Counted from the stretch's first letter, positions 1 through 10,946 are shown. The stretch: 64,000 nt of DNA from Ectobius pallidus (GCA_964059195.1 CAXKWD010000002.1:155696422-155760421); one strand, 5' to 3'. The notes: a model not told the origin generated them from the sequence alone. Numbers and translations: made by a program.

Positions 1-248
1 TTTGTGGATCTTTGGTAGTCCATATAATCTAGGAGGAACTGCCGTTTTTGGTGTCAGATTTTTGATGGTTTCTGGAGAGAGGCCAGAAGTTTTGAGAAGA
101 GCAATTGTCTGTTTAACAACTTTGGTAGCAGGGTCTCTAGTCAATTTACTGTAGGAATCATCAGACAATAAGCCCATGATCTTGTCATGGTATGAAGAAG
201 TTTTCGTAATGACTGCGGCATTCCCTTTGTCTGCCAGTAATACCACGA
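1..248 (-). pseudogene. Penelope-like element reverse transcriptase, N-terminal fragment cut by window edge
   Basis: The minus strand is open from about 248 to base 1 and carries two features typical of the start of Penelope-like (PLE) reverse transcriptases: the ADKGNAAVI block, and, at the window edge, PRLYGLPKIHK. Between them lies the usual charged linker. PLE reverse transcriptases copy element RNA at chromosomal targets. The catalytic palm and any GIY-YIG endonuclease would lie to the left of base 1, so completeness cannot be judged. The reading ends near 248, where unrelated sequence begins on the other strand, which suggests a 5'-truncated copy. The PLE class is fairly secure; the family is not determined. 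Confidence 0.72.
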
Positions 249-344
249 GATCTGTGTTGCCTCACAGTGAATGGAGGCCTGACGCTGCTGTTGGCTGGAA
301 CTCACCAACTGCTCCCGCCTTCTCTCTCTACCATTTACCCAGAG

Positions 345-430
345 ATGGAGTCCAAAAGCTCGGAGTTTTCAAAACCTCGACTCAGCATTTAGCCCATGAA
401 GAACTTTTACAATTAATAGCCTGTTACCTG
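345..430 (+). repeat. Short fragment shared with the R2-like LINE at 19.6 kb
   Basis: About 70 bases containing AAGCTCGGAGTTTTC and CCTCGACTCAGC, followed by a GAAGAACTTTTACA block, match 19606-19670 inside the R2-like element with a few differences. Both copies are on the + strand. It is a remnant of the same family or of another repeat both share. The open frame at 176-481 that covers it has no recognisable domain and looks spurious. Confidence 0.5.
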
Positions 431-1038
431 AAAGAAAAACAATACACACAAGAATGCCAAAAGTTGCATTTTGGCAGTTAAAACAATTATTCATTATTAC
501 ATTGAAATCATAAGGTGAAGTTACAACCAAAGATTTTACCAGTTCACATTATGGAACATACAATAAAGAAAAAGGGGGGGGGGGGTTTACAAATATAAAA
601 GATTAACCAAAACATGTCGAAGAAAACATAAAGATAGGCCTACTAAAATAACGTTCAAGGGGAAACAATACTGCTGATAGAGATGCTATTAAAATCTCTA
701 TCGACAAGAGAACAAGCATTGCACTAAATTAAGAATACACAAATTTTGAAATAACTTACTGAACCACAGACATCAGGTTTGCAAGCAGGCAGAGGAGGGG
801 AGAAAAGAAAGAAACAGATGCCATTATGGCTTGATGACGTCGACTAGGTATGCTATTTCAAAGAAACCTCCTGCAACTTAAATATATAGAAAACCCATTT
901 AATAATTTTACCCAAGCAAAAGAAGACAGATTACATGCTTACTACGAAGAATCTACTCAAAATGCACTACAACACTAATCTGACTAACTACCAGCCACCA
1001 AACACAGAAAGATTGGGCGGGGGGGTATTCTACAATTA
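431..1038. other. No recognised feature; contains a poly-G run
   Basis: Non-coding AT-rich sequence. The only notable feature is a run of 12 G at about 574-585. I see no exon with myosin similarity and no RNA gene. Confidence 0.5.
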
Positions 1039-1330
1039 CAGTGATACCTCGAGATACGAGTTTAATTCGTTCCGTAACCTTGCTCGTATGTCAATTTGCT
1101 CGTATCTCAAAGCAATTTTCCCCATTGAAATTAATTGAAATGCCATTAATCCGTTCCAGCCCCAAAAATGCTACCCCCAATTGTTTTTGTTACATGTTTT
1201 TTAATAAGAAAATTGTATTTATAAATGACAAAATATATTGTATAAAAACATAATAAAAGATAATGTAAAGCAAAAAAAAAACTGGTTTTATAAAGTGTAC
1301 ATACATATTTGTTACACTTTCTTCGGACCC

Positions 1331-1337
1331 ATGGTTA
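1331..1337. repeat. Putative 7-bp target-site duplication of nested LINE (ATGGTTA)
   Basis: ATGGTTA occurs at 1331-1337 immediately beside the microsatellite tail of the LINE and again at 4591-4597 at its 5' side. It is short, so the assignment rests on its position at both ends. Confidence 0.5.
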
Positions 1338-1530
1338 GTAGTAGTAGTAGTAAGTATTCTGCCTTCTGGCAGGTTTTCAAACTTGGTACGCGAATTTTGT
1401 TTTCCAAAACTGTCTATCCTCTGCTTCCTCCTTCAGCATCCAATATTTCCGCTTTTCCCTTAAATCGTCCAACAGCTGAATTCTTCTTCTTCCAAGTCCA
1501 GTTGTACCCTCCAGTCTTCCTTCTACGACA

Positions 1531-2394
1531 TCATGTAATAAGCAGTTCCTTCTGAGAATGTGCCCAACCCAGATTCCACTTTATATTTTCTATCTGTCTC
1601 CAGCACCACATTTCAAAACTTTCTAAATATTTCTTCTCTAATTTCCTCAAAGTCCATGTCTCTGATCCATACAAAGCAATACTCCAAATATAACACTTCA
1701 CCAGGTTTTTACGTAGCTCTAGGTTCAGACTACTAGTTAGCAGAGTTCTCTTCTTCATAAATGCTTTCTTGGCCATGGCAATTCTTGATCTTATCTCCTT
1801 GGTGCAATAGGCATCTTTCGTCAGTACACTTCCTAAGTATTTGAACTGGTTCATGTTCTCTAATTCTTGATTTCCCATGATACTTTGAAGCGGCTCTTCT
1901 CTCTTCGATATCCTCATCACCTTCGATTTACCTATGTTGATTTCCATTCCATACTTTCTTCCTGTTTCCACCAGCCTGTCAATCATTCCTTGCAATATTT
2001 CTTGTTTCTTTGCCAGAATCACCAGGTCGTCCGCATATTTGATGGTGTTAATAGCGTATCCTCCTATCACAAAATCCCTAACTCCTTCTAAGGCTTCTTT
2101 TGCTAGCCAGTCTCCATAAAGGTTGAACAAGATGGGTGACATACAACATCCTTGACGCACACCTCTTCCTATTTCTACACTGTTGGTCACTCCATGTTCT
2201 AGACGCACTTTCACTTTTTGTCCCAGGTACAAATTGCGGATTAGTCTCCTGTCCTTCCAGTCAATGCCTATTTTTTTGAGTATGTCCATTAACTTTTCCC
2301 AGTTCACTCGGTCAAAAGCTTTTTGCCAATCAATAAAGCAGACACACACTTCTTCGTTGACCGCTAAAACTCTCTCTGATATAATCCTTAGCAT
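1531..2394 (-). pseudogene. LINE reverse transcriptase, catalytic and C-terminal part (frameshifted)
   Basis: This continues the RT from the preceding ORF. Domain A (FIDWQKAFDRVNW), domain B (RGVRQGCCMSPILFN) and the catalytic YADD in KYADDLVILA are intact. The thumb follows, with LYGSETWTLRK and FEMWCWRQIE. The frame then runs out at 1531, while the expected C-terminal tail (RRRIQLLDDLREKR, ending AYQV) continues in another frame down to about 1355, so a small indel lies near 1540-1560. The RT core itself is not damaged, so this copy is relatively young. It is one gene with 2460-4277, separated only by the 20-bp tandem duplication. Confidence 0.82.
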
Positions 2395-2459
2395 TCCAAT
2401 TGCATCTCTAGTTCCTTTTCCTTTCCGGAAACCAAATTGGTCTTCTCCTATTACGTCTT

Positions 2460-4277
2460 CTATTCTTCTTTCCAGTCTTCTATTCTTCTTTCCAGTCTTC
2501 TAGTTAGTATCCGTGCCACAATTTTTCCTACGTGAGATAGCAAGCTGATAGTTCTGTGATCACTACACATCTTGGCACATTTCTTCTTCTTTAGTGCAAT
2601 CATAGTTACCTCTAGGAAATCTTGAGGCCATTCTCCAGTGTCATAAATTCGGTTCATAAGTTTAGTAAGTTTCCTCATCCCATTTTCTCCTAATTCCTTC
2701 AGTAGGTCCACTGGTATGTCATCGTCTCCTGTGGCCTTTCTATTCTTCATTTCTTTTATGGCCTTTTCTACTTCATTCTTCAATATGCTAGGTCCTATAT
2801 TATCTTTATCCACTAGTTCTTCTGTTTCCATCTCGATGTCTTGTGGTCGATTTTGCTTGTCGTAAAGCTTTTCTATGTAATTTTCCCATATTGTAAGAAC
2901 TTTTCCAGGGTTTGTAATTAAATTTCCATGAATGTCTTCTATTCCAAAAGTCCGTATTCCTTTATTTTCTTTAGATTCTAACTCCATCGCTTTCTGATAC
3001 ATTAAATCATATCTTCCTTTTCGTCGAAGCTCCATAATTTCATCACAGCTTTCTTTAAGGTAATTTTCTTTTGCTCTGTCTGTCTCTCTTCTTAGTTCAT
3101 TATTCAATCTCTTATATTCCACAGCATTAGTATTTTTGTATTTCCTTTTTTCTTCCATCTTCTTTAACATCTCTTGTGTTACCCACGGTTTCCTATTTAT
3201 TCTGTCTATTTTTCCAACTTTGTTCTTCAACGTGTCCAACAAAACATTTTTTACACTTTCCCACTCACTTTCTACAGATTCACCAACATTTTTTATTTCA
3301 TGTAACTGTGTTTCCAATGACTCTTTAATCGAGTCCTTGTCATTTCGCAGTTTTTCTAAGTTCCATCTTGGATTTCTTTTACATGTCCGCCTAATCCTTT
3401 TCAGCCTAGTCTCTATGTCTGCTATAAGAAGATTGTGGTCTGTGTTGATGTCAGCATTTGGAAGAGTCTTCACATCTTTCACACTGCCCCGGAATCTCTG
3501 CTTGATGAGAATGTAGTCAATCTGGTACCTATTAATATCCCCAGGGCTTTTCCAGGTGTACAACTTTGTTTTCCTCTTCTTGAACCAGGTATTGGTTATC
3601 ACCATATCATATTGTTGGCAGAAGTCAACAAGCCTATTACCTCTGTCATTGCGCTTCCCTAATCCATAAGGACCCACAATTTTTTTCTCTTGTCCTTCTC
3701 CTATGACACTGTTGAAATCTCCCATAATTATGGCATTCACTTTACCTCTTCCTTCTTGGTACAATATTTCGCCTATGTCTTCATACATTTTATCAACCTC
3801 TTCATCGTTGTGATCTGAAGTTGGCATATACACTTGCACTATCAAAACATCCACTGGATCTGCATTTATTTTTACATACATTATACGATCACTATCACAC
3901 TCCACTTTTGTAATACTATTCACTAGTTTATTTTCCACCACTACAGCTACGCCTCTTTCGTTACAATTTCCACCCGAATAGAACATCGTATAATTACCAC
4001 AAGCCACTTCACCTTGTCCAGTCCATCTCACTTCACTTAAACCTACTATATTCACACCACATTTATTTAATTCCAGTGTTAAGTTCTCCAGTTTTTCTGC
4101 ATGTCTAAGTGTCCTATCATTCCATGTTCCTATTTTAAGCTGCTGTCTTCTATTGTTTGTTCTTTCAATATCGATCACTCCCCCTGAAACACTTCCCGCC
4201 CGGAGATCCGACTGGGGAAGTATTTTACCTCCGGAATATTTTGCTTCAGGAGCAGCCATCATATTCGCTAATCCCAA
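2460..4277 (-). CDS. LINE ORF: AP endonuclease plus start of reverse transcriptase (605 codons)
   Basis: This is the N-terminal part of a LINE polyprotein that nicks target DNA and primes reverse transcription there. The endonuclease spans roughly residues 45-300. The glutamate motif LSEVRW, the active-site MGDFN block and the terminal TDHNLL histidine motif are all visible. A basic, coiled linker follows (about 300-480), then the N-terminal palm of the RT (HRTISLLSHVGKIVARIL). The frame ends in the duplicated 20 bases, where the reading switches and stops after RRIEDWKEE. The likely start is the ATG at 4277, although the leader upstream is also LINE sequence. All endonuclease catalytic residues look intact; the RT catalytic block lies in the next frame. 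Confidence 0.8.
   Translation of the reverse strand: MGLANMMAAPEAKYSGGKILPQSDLRAGSVSGGVIDIERTNNRRQQLKIGTWNDRTLRHAEKLENLTLELNKCGVNIVGLSEVRWTGQGEVACGNYTMFYSGGNCNERGVAVVVENKLVNSITKVECDSDRIMYVKINADPVDVLIVQVYMPTSDHNDEEVDKMYEDIGEILYQEGRGKVNAIIMGDFNSVIGEGQEKKIVGPYGLGKRNDRGNRLVDFCQQYDMVITNTWFKKRKTKLYTWKSPGDINRYQIDYILIKQRFRGSVKDVKTLPNADINTDHNLLIADIETRLKRIRRTCKRNPRWNLEKLRNDKDSIKESLETQLHEIKNVGESVESEWESVKNVLLDTLKNKVGKIDRINRKPWVTQEMLKKMEEKRKYKNTNAVEYKRLNNELRRETDRAKENYLKESCDEIMELRRKGRYDLMYQKAMELESKENKGIRTFGIEDIHGNLITNPGKVLTIWENYIEKLYDKQNRPQDIEMETEELVDKDNIGPSILKNEVEKAIKEMKNRKATGDDDIPVDLLKELGENGMRKLTKLMNRIYDTGEWPQDFLEVTMIALKKKKCAKMCSDHRTISLLSHVGKIVARILTRRLERRIEDWKEE
2461..2500. repeat. Perfect 20-bp tandem duplication breaking the LINE frame
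   Basis: TATTCTTCTTTCCAGTCTTC occurs at 2461-2480 and again at 2481-2500 without a mismatch. Twenty is not a multiple of three, so the duplication shifts the LINE frame exactly where the two open frames separate. Confidence 0.9.
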
Positions 4278-4891
4278 GTGTCTTCAGGGAAAAAATAATG
4301 TGGTAGTCTTCACATTTCCTTTCCACATCGCAGTACCACGGCCGCCACACCCATCCATCAGGTTGCGCCCGAAGATTTTCGATCAGTAGCCATCAAGAAC
4401 ATAATTTGTTCTATGCCTCCAGTCGATAATAATGTCGCTGCTGCCCGGCATTATTCATCATAACCCTGACAAGGGGGTGGTTTTGGTCCGCCCCGGGTAT
4501 TTTATTTCCCCGGTACCCTCCATATCTGGTGGGCATTCCCCTATCCGCCACCTGGGGAGGCGCCCGATGGGAGACCATCTACTCCGCACAATGGTTATAA
4601 AAAGAAATGTGATAAAGTATGTAAATGCACAAAAAGCGCAAAGCCCTAGAAAAAATTAGCAAAGATGCTTCGACAGCGAGGTAATCAAGCACACTGGGGG
4701 AATACGTGGGATAATGCGCGAGACGCACGAGGCGCAGGTGCAGTAAACTGGTGGGCCGTGTGCAGAGTCGCAGCTGGCCGTTCCTCGTATCTCAAATGTC
4801 ACTCGTATTTCAAAACAAAACTTCGCTCGCTCGACAGCTCGTATCTCAAATAACTCGTATGTTAGGGCACTCATATCTCGAGGTACCACTG

Positions 4892-5204
4892 TACGCCATT
4901 ACAAGACAAAATAACAAAATGAACTAAAAACTAGTTGCAAACCTGAAGAAAGAGTTGGGATTACATTATCCCCGAAACGGACACACAAAAACCACACAAA
5001 TTACATTTGAAATGACAAATGAAATAGAGCCACTAAAACAGATCTGTACAGAAGGAAGTCATGCCACATTCTAACGCCAAAAAGAATAGACACTCGCAGC
5101 TAGCTTGCCATATGATGGGAGGGGGGGCGGCGACCTAATCTATGCCAGCCAAGGCATACTCGACTAAGCAGGTCTTTCCATCCAGCGACCAAAGTTAAAA
5201 ACAT
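4892..5204. other. No recognised feature
   Basis: Spacer between the MITE and the truncated R1-type LINE. It contains a G-rich run near 5118-5130 and no coding similarity. Confidence 0.4.
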
Positions 5205-7147
5205 ACAGGCAAAACTCTGGATAAGTTAATGATCAATAGAATACTTGATTGTGTGCAATCCAAAGGAGGGTTAAATATGGCTTTGTACCTCAAGCAGGAA
5301 CTGTAGACGCAGTCATGGCACTGAAGGAGAATACTGAAGACAATCTGGAGAAAAAGAAAATCACAATCCTAGTTATATTGGATGTACGGGGTGCATTTGA
5401 TGCGGCATGGTGGCCGGGTATCTTAAACAACCTGAGAGACTTCAATGGTCCGAAAAACTTATTTCGGCTGGTGACAAGCTATTTTAGCTATAGAACAGCT
5501 GTTCTAGGCACAAACACCTTCAAAAGAGAGAAACCAGTTACCATGGGGTGCCCGCAAGGCTCTTGTAGTGGTCCAGGCTTCTGGAATATTTTATACAACC
5601 CTATGCTAAATCTGGGCTTCAGTCATCATTCCATTGATGATGGTGATGGAAGGGAAAAATGTAGTTGAAGCTGAAAACTATGCCAATGAAGAATTTAAAA
5701 ATAAAATTGAAATCTGGGCAAGGGAGAACAAAATGCAGTTGAATGAAACTAAGTCCAAGATAATGTTGATATCAAGGAGAAGATCTGAAGACAGAATTCT
5801 CCAAATATACTTAAATAATAAAAGACTTGTCCAAGTTACTGAATTAAAATATCTTGTCAGTAAACTAAACTTCAACAAGCACATAGAATACACCGCATAA
5901 AAGTGCACCGCAATCATAAACATGTTGGCAAGATCAGCAAAACTCACCTGGGGGCTCAAACATCAAGCATTAGGCACTATCTACAGGGGAGCAATCGAAC
6001 CTATTCTAACATACGGATCATCAGTATGGAAAGAGACCCTAACTAAGCAATATAACATGAAAAAATACAGAGTCCAAAGAATTATGAATATCAAGATAGC
6101 TAAAGCCTTCCGCACCATATCATATGAGGCCTCATGCATACTCGCTGAAACTATGCCAATTGGATTGGTAATCAAAGAGAAGGTGCGGATATACAATGCC
6201 TTACGTAGTTTCAAGTACAACACACCCATTGCAATGCTTCAATGGCCCCACCCAGTGGAAGAACCATGGATCAGGGAGCCAACGAACAAGACCAGAAGGA
6301 CAATCGACATATACACGGATGGATACAAGATAAAAGGAAAGGTGGGAGCTGCTGTTGTCATAATCAAGGATAACACAGTCATCTATGAAGCTAAATTTAG
6401 ATTATACAATAAATGCTCCAATAACCAGGCCGAGCAGGTAGCCATCTGGAAAGCACTAGAAAAACTACATGATTTGGAGGATACGGTGGAGAAGATAACA
6501 GTAATAAACACTGACAGTAAAGTTACCATAGACACCTTACAGAATAAAAATAAGCATTACCCACTAATTGAGAGAATCAGGGAAGAGATTAAAAACCTGA
6601 TTAGATTGCAATGGACAGTCTTCTTCATGCCGGGCTACAGAGGAATGAAATGGCTGACCGTCTTGCAAAGAGAGCTGCAAAAGAGGACGAAGCAGAAATT
6701 GCATTCAGCAAAATTCCTAAGGAGACAATAATAACAGAGGAAAGGGAAAAACCCTTAACTAAATAGCAGCAACAGTGGTCAACCTCGGCAAAAGGGCTAG
6801 TAACCAGATCATTCTTCCCAACAGTGGAAGAAAGACTAAAGCTGAAAATTCCTATCACCTTTAAATTTGCAGCACTTACGACTGGACATGGCCTTACAAA
6901 ATCATACCTACATAGATTTAAAATAATTGACAATCCAATGTGCCCCTGTACCGAAGAAGAAGAACAAACGATAGAACACCTCATTCATAGGTGCAAAATT
7001 TTAGAAAACGAAAGGAGATCTATGCAGCGGGAAATAAGTGCAAGAGGAGGAAAGTGGCCTATACCAAACAAGGACCTTATTCAGAAGCAACTTCACGCTT
7101 CAAAAATTCATTCATTCAATAGATTTTTCACGAATGTAAGGTTCTGA
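5205..7147 (+). pseudogene. R1-type RT / RNase H / CCHC polyprotein, frameshifted
   Basis: The pieces lie in order. At 5215-5668 are KLMINRILDCVQSKGG, YGF(V)PQAGT, domain A (LDVRGAFDAAWWP) and domain B (MGCPQGSCSGPGFWN). At 5650-5900 lies palm and thumb (LNETKSKIMLISRRR). At 5922-6731 are RSAKLTWGLKHQ, ILTYGSSVW and the RNase H domain, which starts at DIYTDG and includes NNQAEQ and NTDSKVTID. At 6824-7147 is the C-terminus with CPCTEEEEQTIEHLIHRC, a CCHC-like knuckle. The catalytic FADD block is destroyed: the frame there reads IDDGDGRE. At least four frame changes or stops show the copy is dead. Confidence 0.85.
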
Positions 7148-7320
7148 CCCGAAATCTGTTTGGTAGATAAGTACTGTGCTAGGAAATAAGCTAATGCAAA
7201 ATAGGATGTATACATATGTAATAAAATATGAACTCAGTATAATAATATAATTTAATGCATGTAATATTACCTTGTAATGGGGCATGCTGTAAATAAAGTT
7301 GAAATAAAAATGAATTTAAA
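5205..7320 (+). mobile_element. R1-clade LINE, 5'-truncated, with RNase H
   Basis: A plus-strand non-LTR element. It keeps the second half of the RT, an RNase H domain and the C-terminal zinc-knuckle region, followed by a 3' UTR with AATAAA-like signals near 7293-7310 and a T/A-rich end. The 5' part (endonuclease and ORF1) is missing, as is usual for incomplete reverse transcription. Its protein resembles R1-type elements I recall from cockroaches and termites. This is the main hint to the host lineage, from memory only. Confidence 0.82.
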
Positions 7321-7335
7321 TTTTTTTTTTTTAAA

Positions 7336-9314
7336 GTACCATAATGAGGGAAAAATAAATACAACTAAAGTAATGGTACATCTTTCACATTCGTCATTGT
7401 GAAAATTGCAATGTAAGCAACAAGCAACAATGTAAACACGCTCATAAAATACTAAATGTGTTCACTTAGAATGAAGCCATTTGGCACACTGACTCACAAG
7501 AGAAGTGTAAATTATCACCTAGGGGCATTTTATCATACTACTACTCAGGTGTGCACTACATTTGAATTCTGGGAACTTTTGGGTAGCACCTTGTGGATTA
7601 ATGCTGATCTCTTCTGCTGTGAATGGGCCATGGTTGTTGCATTTTAAAGTCAGTGACCTTCCTTTCATATGCTGCAGTGGTGAAATGTTCTTTCCATAGA
7701 TGCATGCCTATTTTCTCAGTGTTGGAGTTTTCTGATATCTCAGCCTTTTATTTTGGGTCTCCCTTTGCCTTATCCAAGGCATTTGTTCTTTTTAACACTC
7801 TGGTAAGAGCAAGTAGCTTACATTCAGCTAGCTTTTGAAAATGAACTGATTGGAGCCATCATTAATATTGATAAAAACTGCAATGAGGAAGCTTTACTTT
7901 TCTATTTAAACATGATGCTGATAAGCTGACAGCTGTTGCATAAGGCAGCACTGGATATTCCTAAGCTCAATTTGTTTTATGATCTGACATCTTCAAATTT
8001 TATAGTTTTATTGTAAGGAGTAAGTCAATATTTTAAAGAATAGTTAACCTGGAAGGAAACTCTAAGATAGGCACTAGATTTCTGTTCCCAAGTTCATAGA
8101 TTTGATCCTGGCTGAGGCATAGGACATTTATAGTGTGCATAAAGCAATAATCCCATGTCTGTAGGTTTACACAAAAAGTAGAACATCTGCAATACAACAT
8201 TTCAGCATACAGGCTCAGCTGTAAGTAGCAGTACACAACCATTGTTAAATAACCATGACAAACAAACAATAGAAAATATAATAGCTATAGGTTTTATCAT
8301 AAAACAGTCAATGTAGATACATATGTACAGAAGAGTTTTTTAAAAATATCTTATTATTTTTCCTATTAAAATATTGTTAATTGAAATCTTATGAACAGCA
8401 GTTCATCATATAATAAAATAATGAATAATGATAGATGATAACTGTATCATTTTATGACACATTTCCTATAAACCTATTTAAATTAATTAATGAAATAATT
8501 TCATAGGATTACTTACTTAATGTTCAAGAAGTTTACGTTGGAGATAAAATATGTGCCTCTTACTCCATTTTAAGGATTATAAGATGATGGCCATTGGCTA
8601 CATTTTTCACATTCTTGAACATTGCTGGAATAATTCACAAATATTAGTTTCCTTCACAAAGTCAGAGGAAATTTCATGAAGGCGTATTTTTCTGCATATT
8701 GGCTACTTGAACTAAACATGCATCTGTAACACGAGCAAGCGTGCATTGTATTTTTACAACATTCAACACCTCGTTGCTTAAAGTTCAGAAAATCAACTGA
8801 AAAAGCTAAACAAGGAAACTGGAGCAATAGTAACATTGTTGAGTAAGCATCAACAATGGAATAAATTATGGGGTTGGTGCAATAGCTCAAGGTTAAGGCA
8901 TCAATAATGCACAAAAACTGATGCTGTTGTACTTTTTACAATAGCGCACCTGCCGGAGGGTTAACATGAACTTAGTTAGTGTAAGCTGAAAAAAGGTATA
9001 TAATACTAAAATAAGAATAATAAGCGTACTGGAACTTTATTAGGCACAGAAAATTATGTGTCATATTTTATTGGATTATTTAGAGTATAAATATTTTGGG
9101 GAGACCGTAATGAGTAAAATGGCAGCATAATGTCAGCATGAGGGCAGGAAAATAAAAAAGAATGCAGGATTACATGAAGAAATGAAAAAGAAAGAGAGCA
9201 GAAAGCAATTAAAAAAGCATCTATGAACCATCTTCAACTCAATAAACTAAGAGTGACTATTTACATAGCAATGCAGAAATTGAGATGTAGGAAAAAAGAA
9301 GAATGCAGAAATAC
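7336..9314. other. No recognised feature, about 2 kb
   Basis: AT-rich sequence, presumably intronic or upstream to the myosin gene. Open frames here (for example 7456-7838, 8033-8269, 8654-8914) have no recognisable domain and no codon structure that convinces me. Confidence 0.4.
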
Positions 9315-10170
9315 TGTAAAAGTTCCTTTCAACTAGTGGCCATTCTGCTTCACCATTCAGATCAAGACAATCCTTTAGAAAAGCTGTGAAAAAGGTTCTG
9401 AATGCTCTTCCTGCAAGTCTACAAAAGCACCCATCTGTGGCCAAGTATTTACCTCCAGTTAAAGACAGAACTGAAAAACCTCAATCAGTAGGTCATTAGA
9501 CTGTACAAGCCTTTTTCAATCTTGATCATGTAAGTTGGATGTGCCCAGGAAGTAAAGATTTTATAATAAAAAGAGAATCTGGAAAGAAGACCAAAGTCCA
9601 AAAAATGGTACATGTTGATGACTCTCAAAAAAGCACATGCCTTACCCTGTGAAACTCATCCTGAAATAACTACAGATTTTCTTTACCTTACAGTTTTCAA
9701 AAGCTGTGAATGATGAAAGATGAAACAATGTCAAAACCGTTTCACATACCAGAGAGATTCATGATGTTAAAGTAATTGATCTGTACAAAATTTCTATCAA
9801 ACTGTACAAATCCTAAGAATATTGTGACACATTTCATAAGCGCAACTGATAACAGACAATAAGTTCATTCCAATGAAGGCCAGGTATATGCAGTTGTGAT
9901 TTTGTGCATGCCACTTTTGCTGGGAAAAAGAACAAACATGTTTATGTAGCTTAAATAACCTCCACAGATTCACACAAAGATATGTTTGAAGTTCTTAATT
10001 TGAGACAGCAAGATCATAAAGGAATTAGCTTCCTATTTCCTGGAAAAGAAGATAGATGTTGGTTACATGCCGGTGACCTGCAGAAATTACCAGTATTTCA
10101 AATAATAGGGTGTCGTAGTCATGTTTTCACCAAAAGTGTCATGGGTGAATAATAACTGTTATATTGTTAA
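9315..10170 (+). pseudogene. Degraded copy of an unclassified multi-copy, probably transposon-derived protein
   Basis: Translation reveals two recognisable blocks separated by decay. The first, about 9340-9690, has KKVLNALPASLQKHPSVAKYL, then SWMCPGSKDFII, GKKTKVQK, and in a shifted frame LMTLKKAHAL. I recall this order from anonymous repeat-encoded proteins in insects and other invertebrates. The second, about 9880-10140, has FVHATFAGKKNKHVYVA and a tail SFLFPGKEDRCWL, like the small basic-aromatic domain that ends several pogo-like or anonymous transposon proteins. Multiple stops and frameshifts are present. I cannot name the superfamily, and the two blocks may not come from the same original gene. 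Confidence 0.5.
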
Positions 10171-10199
10171 ACAAGCCAGATACTGAAAATAATGATATA

Positions 10200-10944
10200 C
10201 GAGGGTTATCCAGAAAGTAAGGAACGTTTCCACCTGATGCCGCCAGGCACGCGCCAATAGCGTATACAATGGTGTGCTCGTACTCGGCACCTCAGTCAGC
10301 GTCCAGCTGTGACAACAGGAACATCTCTGCACTGCCCCTCTTTTTATTATTCAAATTTGAAATGTGTGCTGCAATCCAAAATCCCGCCAGTTGTGAGGTG
10401 CGGTATGTGATTCGTTTTTTGTTGGCAAAAAACTTAAAACCAATAGAAATTCATCGGGAACTGTGTGAAGTGTACGGGAACAATGTAATGAGTGTGTCAG
10501 GAAGTGGTGTATTCAGTTTAAAAATGGGCGAACAAACGTTCATGATGAAGAGAAGAGTGAACGTCCGAGCATTGTGACTGACGATCTGGTCGCCCAAGTT
10601 GACGAAAAGATTCGTGAAAACCGCCGTTTCATAATAACTGAGCTTTCTCTGTGTTTCCCACAAGTTTCACGGATTTTATTTTTTGAAATTGTTTCACAGA
10701 AGCTTCACGATGATGAGGAGCTCCAGGTACGCGTCACTGAGTGGCTGAGATCACAGGCGGCAGAATTCTATGACACAGGAATTTCAAAGCTTGTCCACCG
10801 CTTGATAAGTGCCTGAATTTGTATGGTGATTATGTTGAAAAGTAGTATTTTAGTCCCTCTTTCACATGTATATAATAAAATGTTTTTCTTGTACTCGGTT
10901 TTTCTTAAATTCCAAAACGTTCCCTACTTTCTGGATAACCCTCG
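10200..10944 (+). mobile_element. Mariner deletion derivative, TA target duplication
   Basis: Terminal inverted repeats of about 30 bp are nearly perfect. The left end reads CGAGGGTTATCCAGAAAGTA and continues AGGAACGTTT; the right end is its complement. TA flanks both sides (10198-10199 and 10945-10946). At 745 bp it is little more than half the usual mariner length. The interior keeps both ends of the transposase gene but not its middle. Confidence 0.9.
10362..10816 (+). pseudogene. Mariner transposase remnant, catalytic centre deleted
   Basis: The N-terminal helix-turn-helix region is readable (VIRFLLAKNLKPIEIHRELC). It is followed after a frame change at about 10560 by TDDLVAQVDEKIRENRRF and FPQVSRILF. 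The sequence then jumps directly from VSQKLH to DDEELQVRVTEWLRSQAAEF, which normally lies close to the C-terminus, and ends GISKLVHR. Roughly half the protein, including the DDD catalytic triad, is missing. The deletion joint is in frame, giving one open frame at 10574-10816. The TIRs are well preserved, so the copy may once have been mobilised in trans. Confidence 0.88.
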
Positions 10945-10946
10945 TA

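Larger units (their letters stand above)
1338..4590 (-). mobile_element. APE-type non-LTR retrotransposon (LINE), near full-length, broken frame
   Basis: A 3.25-kb minus-strand LINE. Its 5' leader of about 310 bases lies at 4280-4590, followed by an apurinic-like endonuclease and a reverse transcriptase, and it ends in a (TAC)n microsatellite tail (1338-1353) instead of poly-A. Proteins like this are often labelled 'craniofacial development protein 2-like' or 'endonuclease-reverse transcriptase' in insect databases. The clade is uncertain (RTE/CR1/L2 region of the tree). It sits inside the MITE at 1039-4891. The single original ORF is now split by a 20-bp duplication at 2461-2500 and a second frame loss near 1540. 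Confidence 0.82.
1039..4891. mobile_element. Tc1/mariner-type MITE with TA target duplication, carrying a nested LINE
   Basis: The left end reads CAGTGATACCTCGAGATACG and the reverse complement of the right end reads CAGTGGTACCTCGAGATATG, an imperfect terminal inverted repeat of at least 22 bp. Both ends are flanked by TA (1037-1038 and 4892-4893), the target duplication of the Tc1/mariner superfamily. The motif CGTATCTCAAA recurs in both subterminal regions. Without the LINE at 1338-4590 the element is about 590 bp with no transposase fragment, so it is a non-autonomous MITE. The LINE must be younger than the MITE. Confidence 0.78.

Noticed and set aside
176..481. Open frame of 101 codons at the left edge
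   Set aside because: No recognisable domain, overlaps the antisense of the Penelope RT and a fragment shared with the R2-like LINE; judged spurious.
2460..4277. Host gene similar to 'craniofacial development protein 2'
   Set aside because: The domain is a LINE AP endonuclease followed by a reverse transcriptase; that database name is a frequent misannotation of such ORFs.
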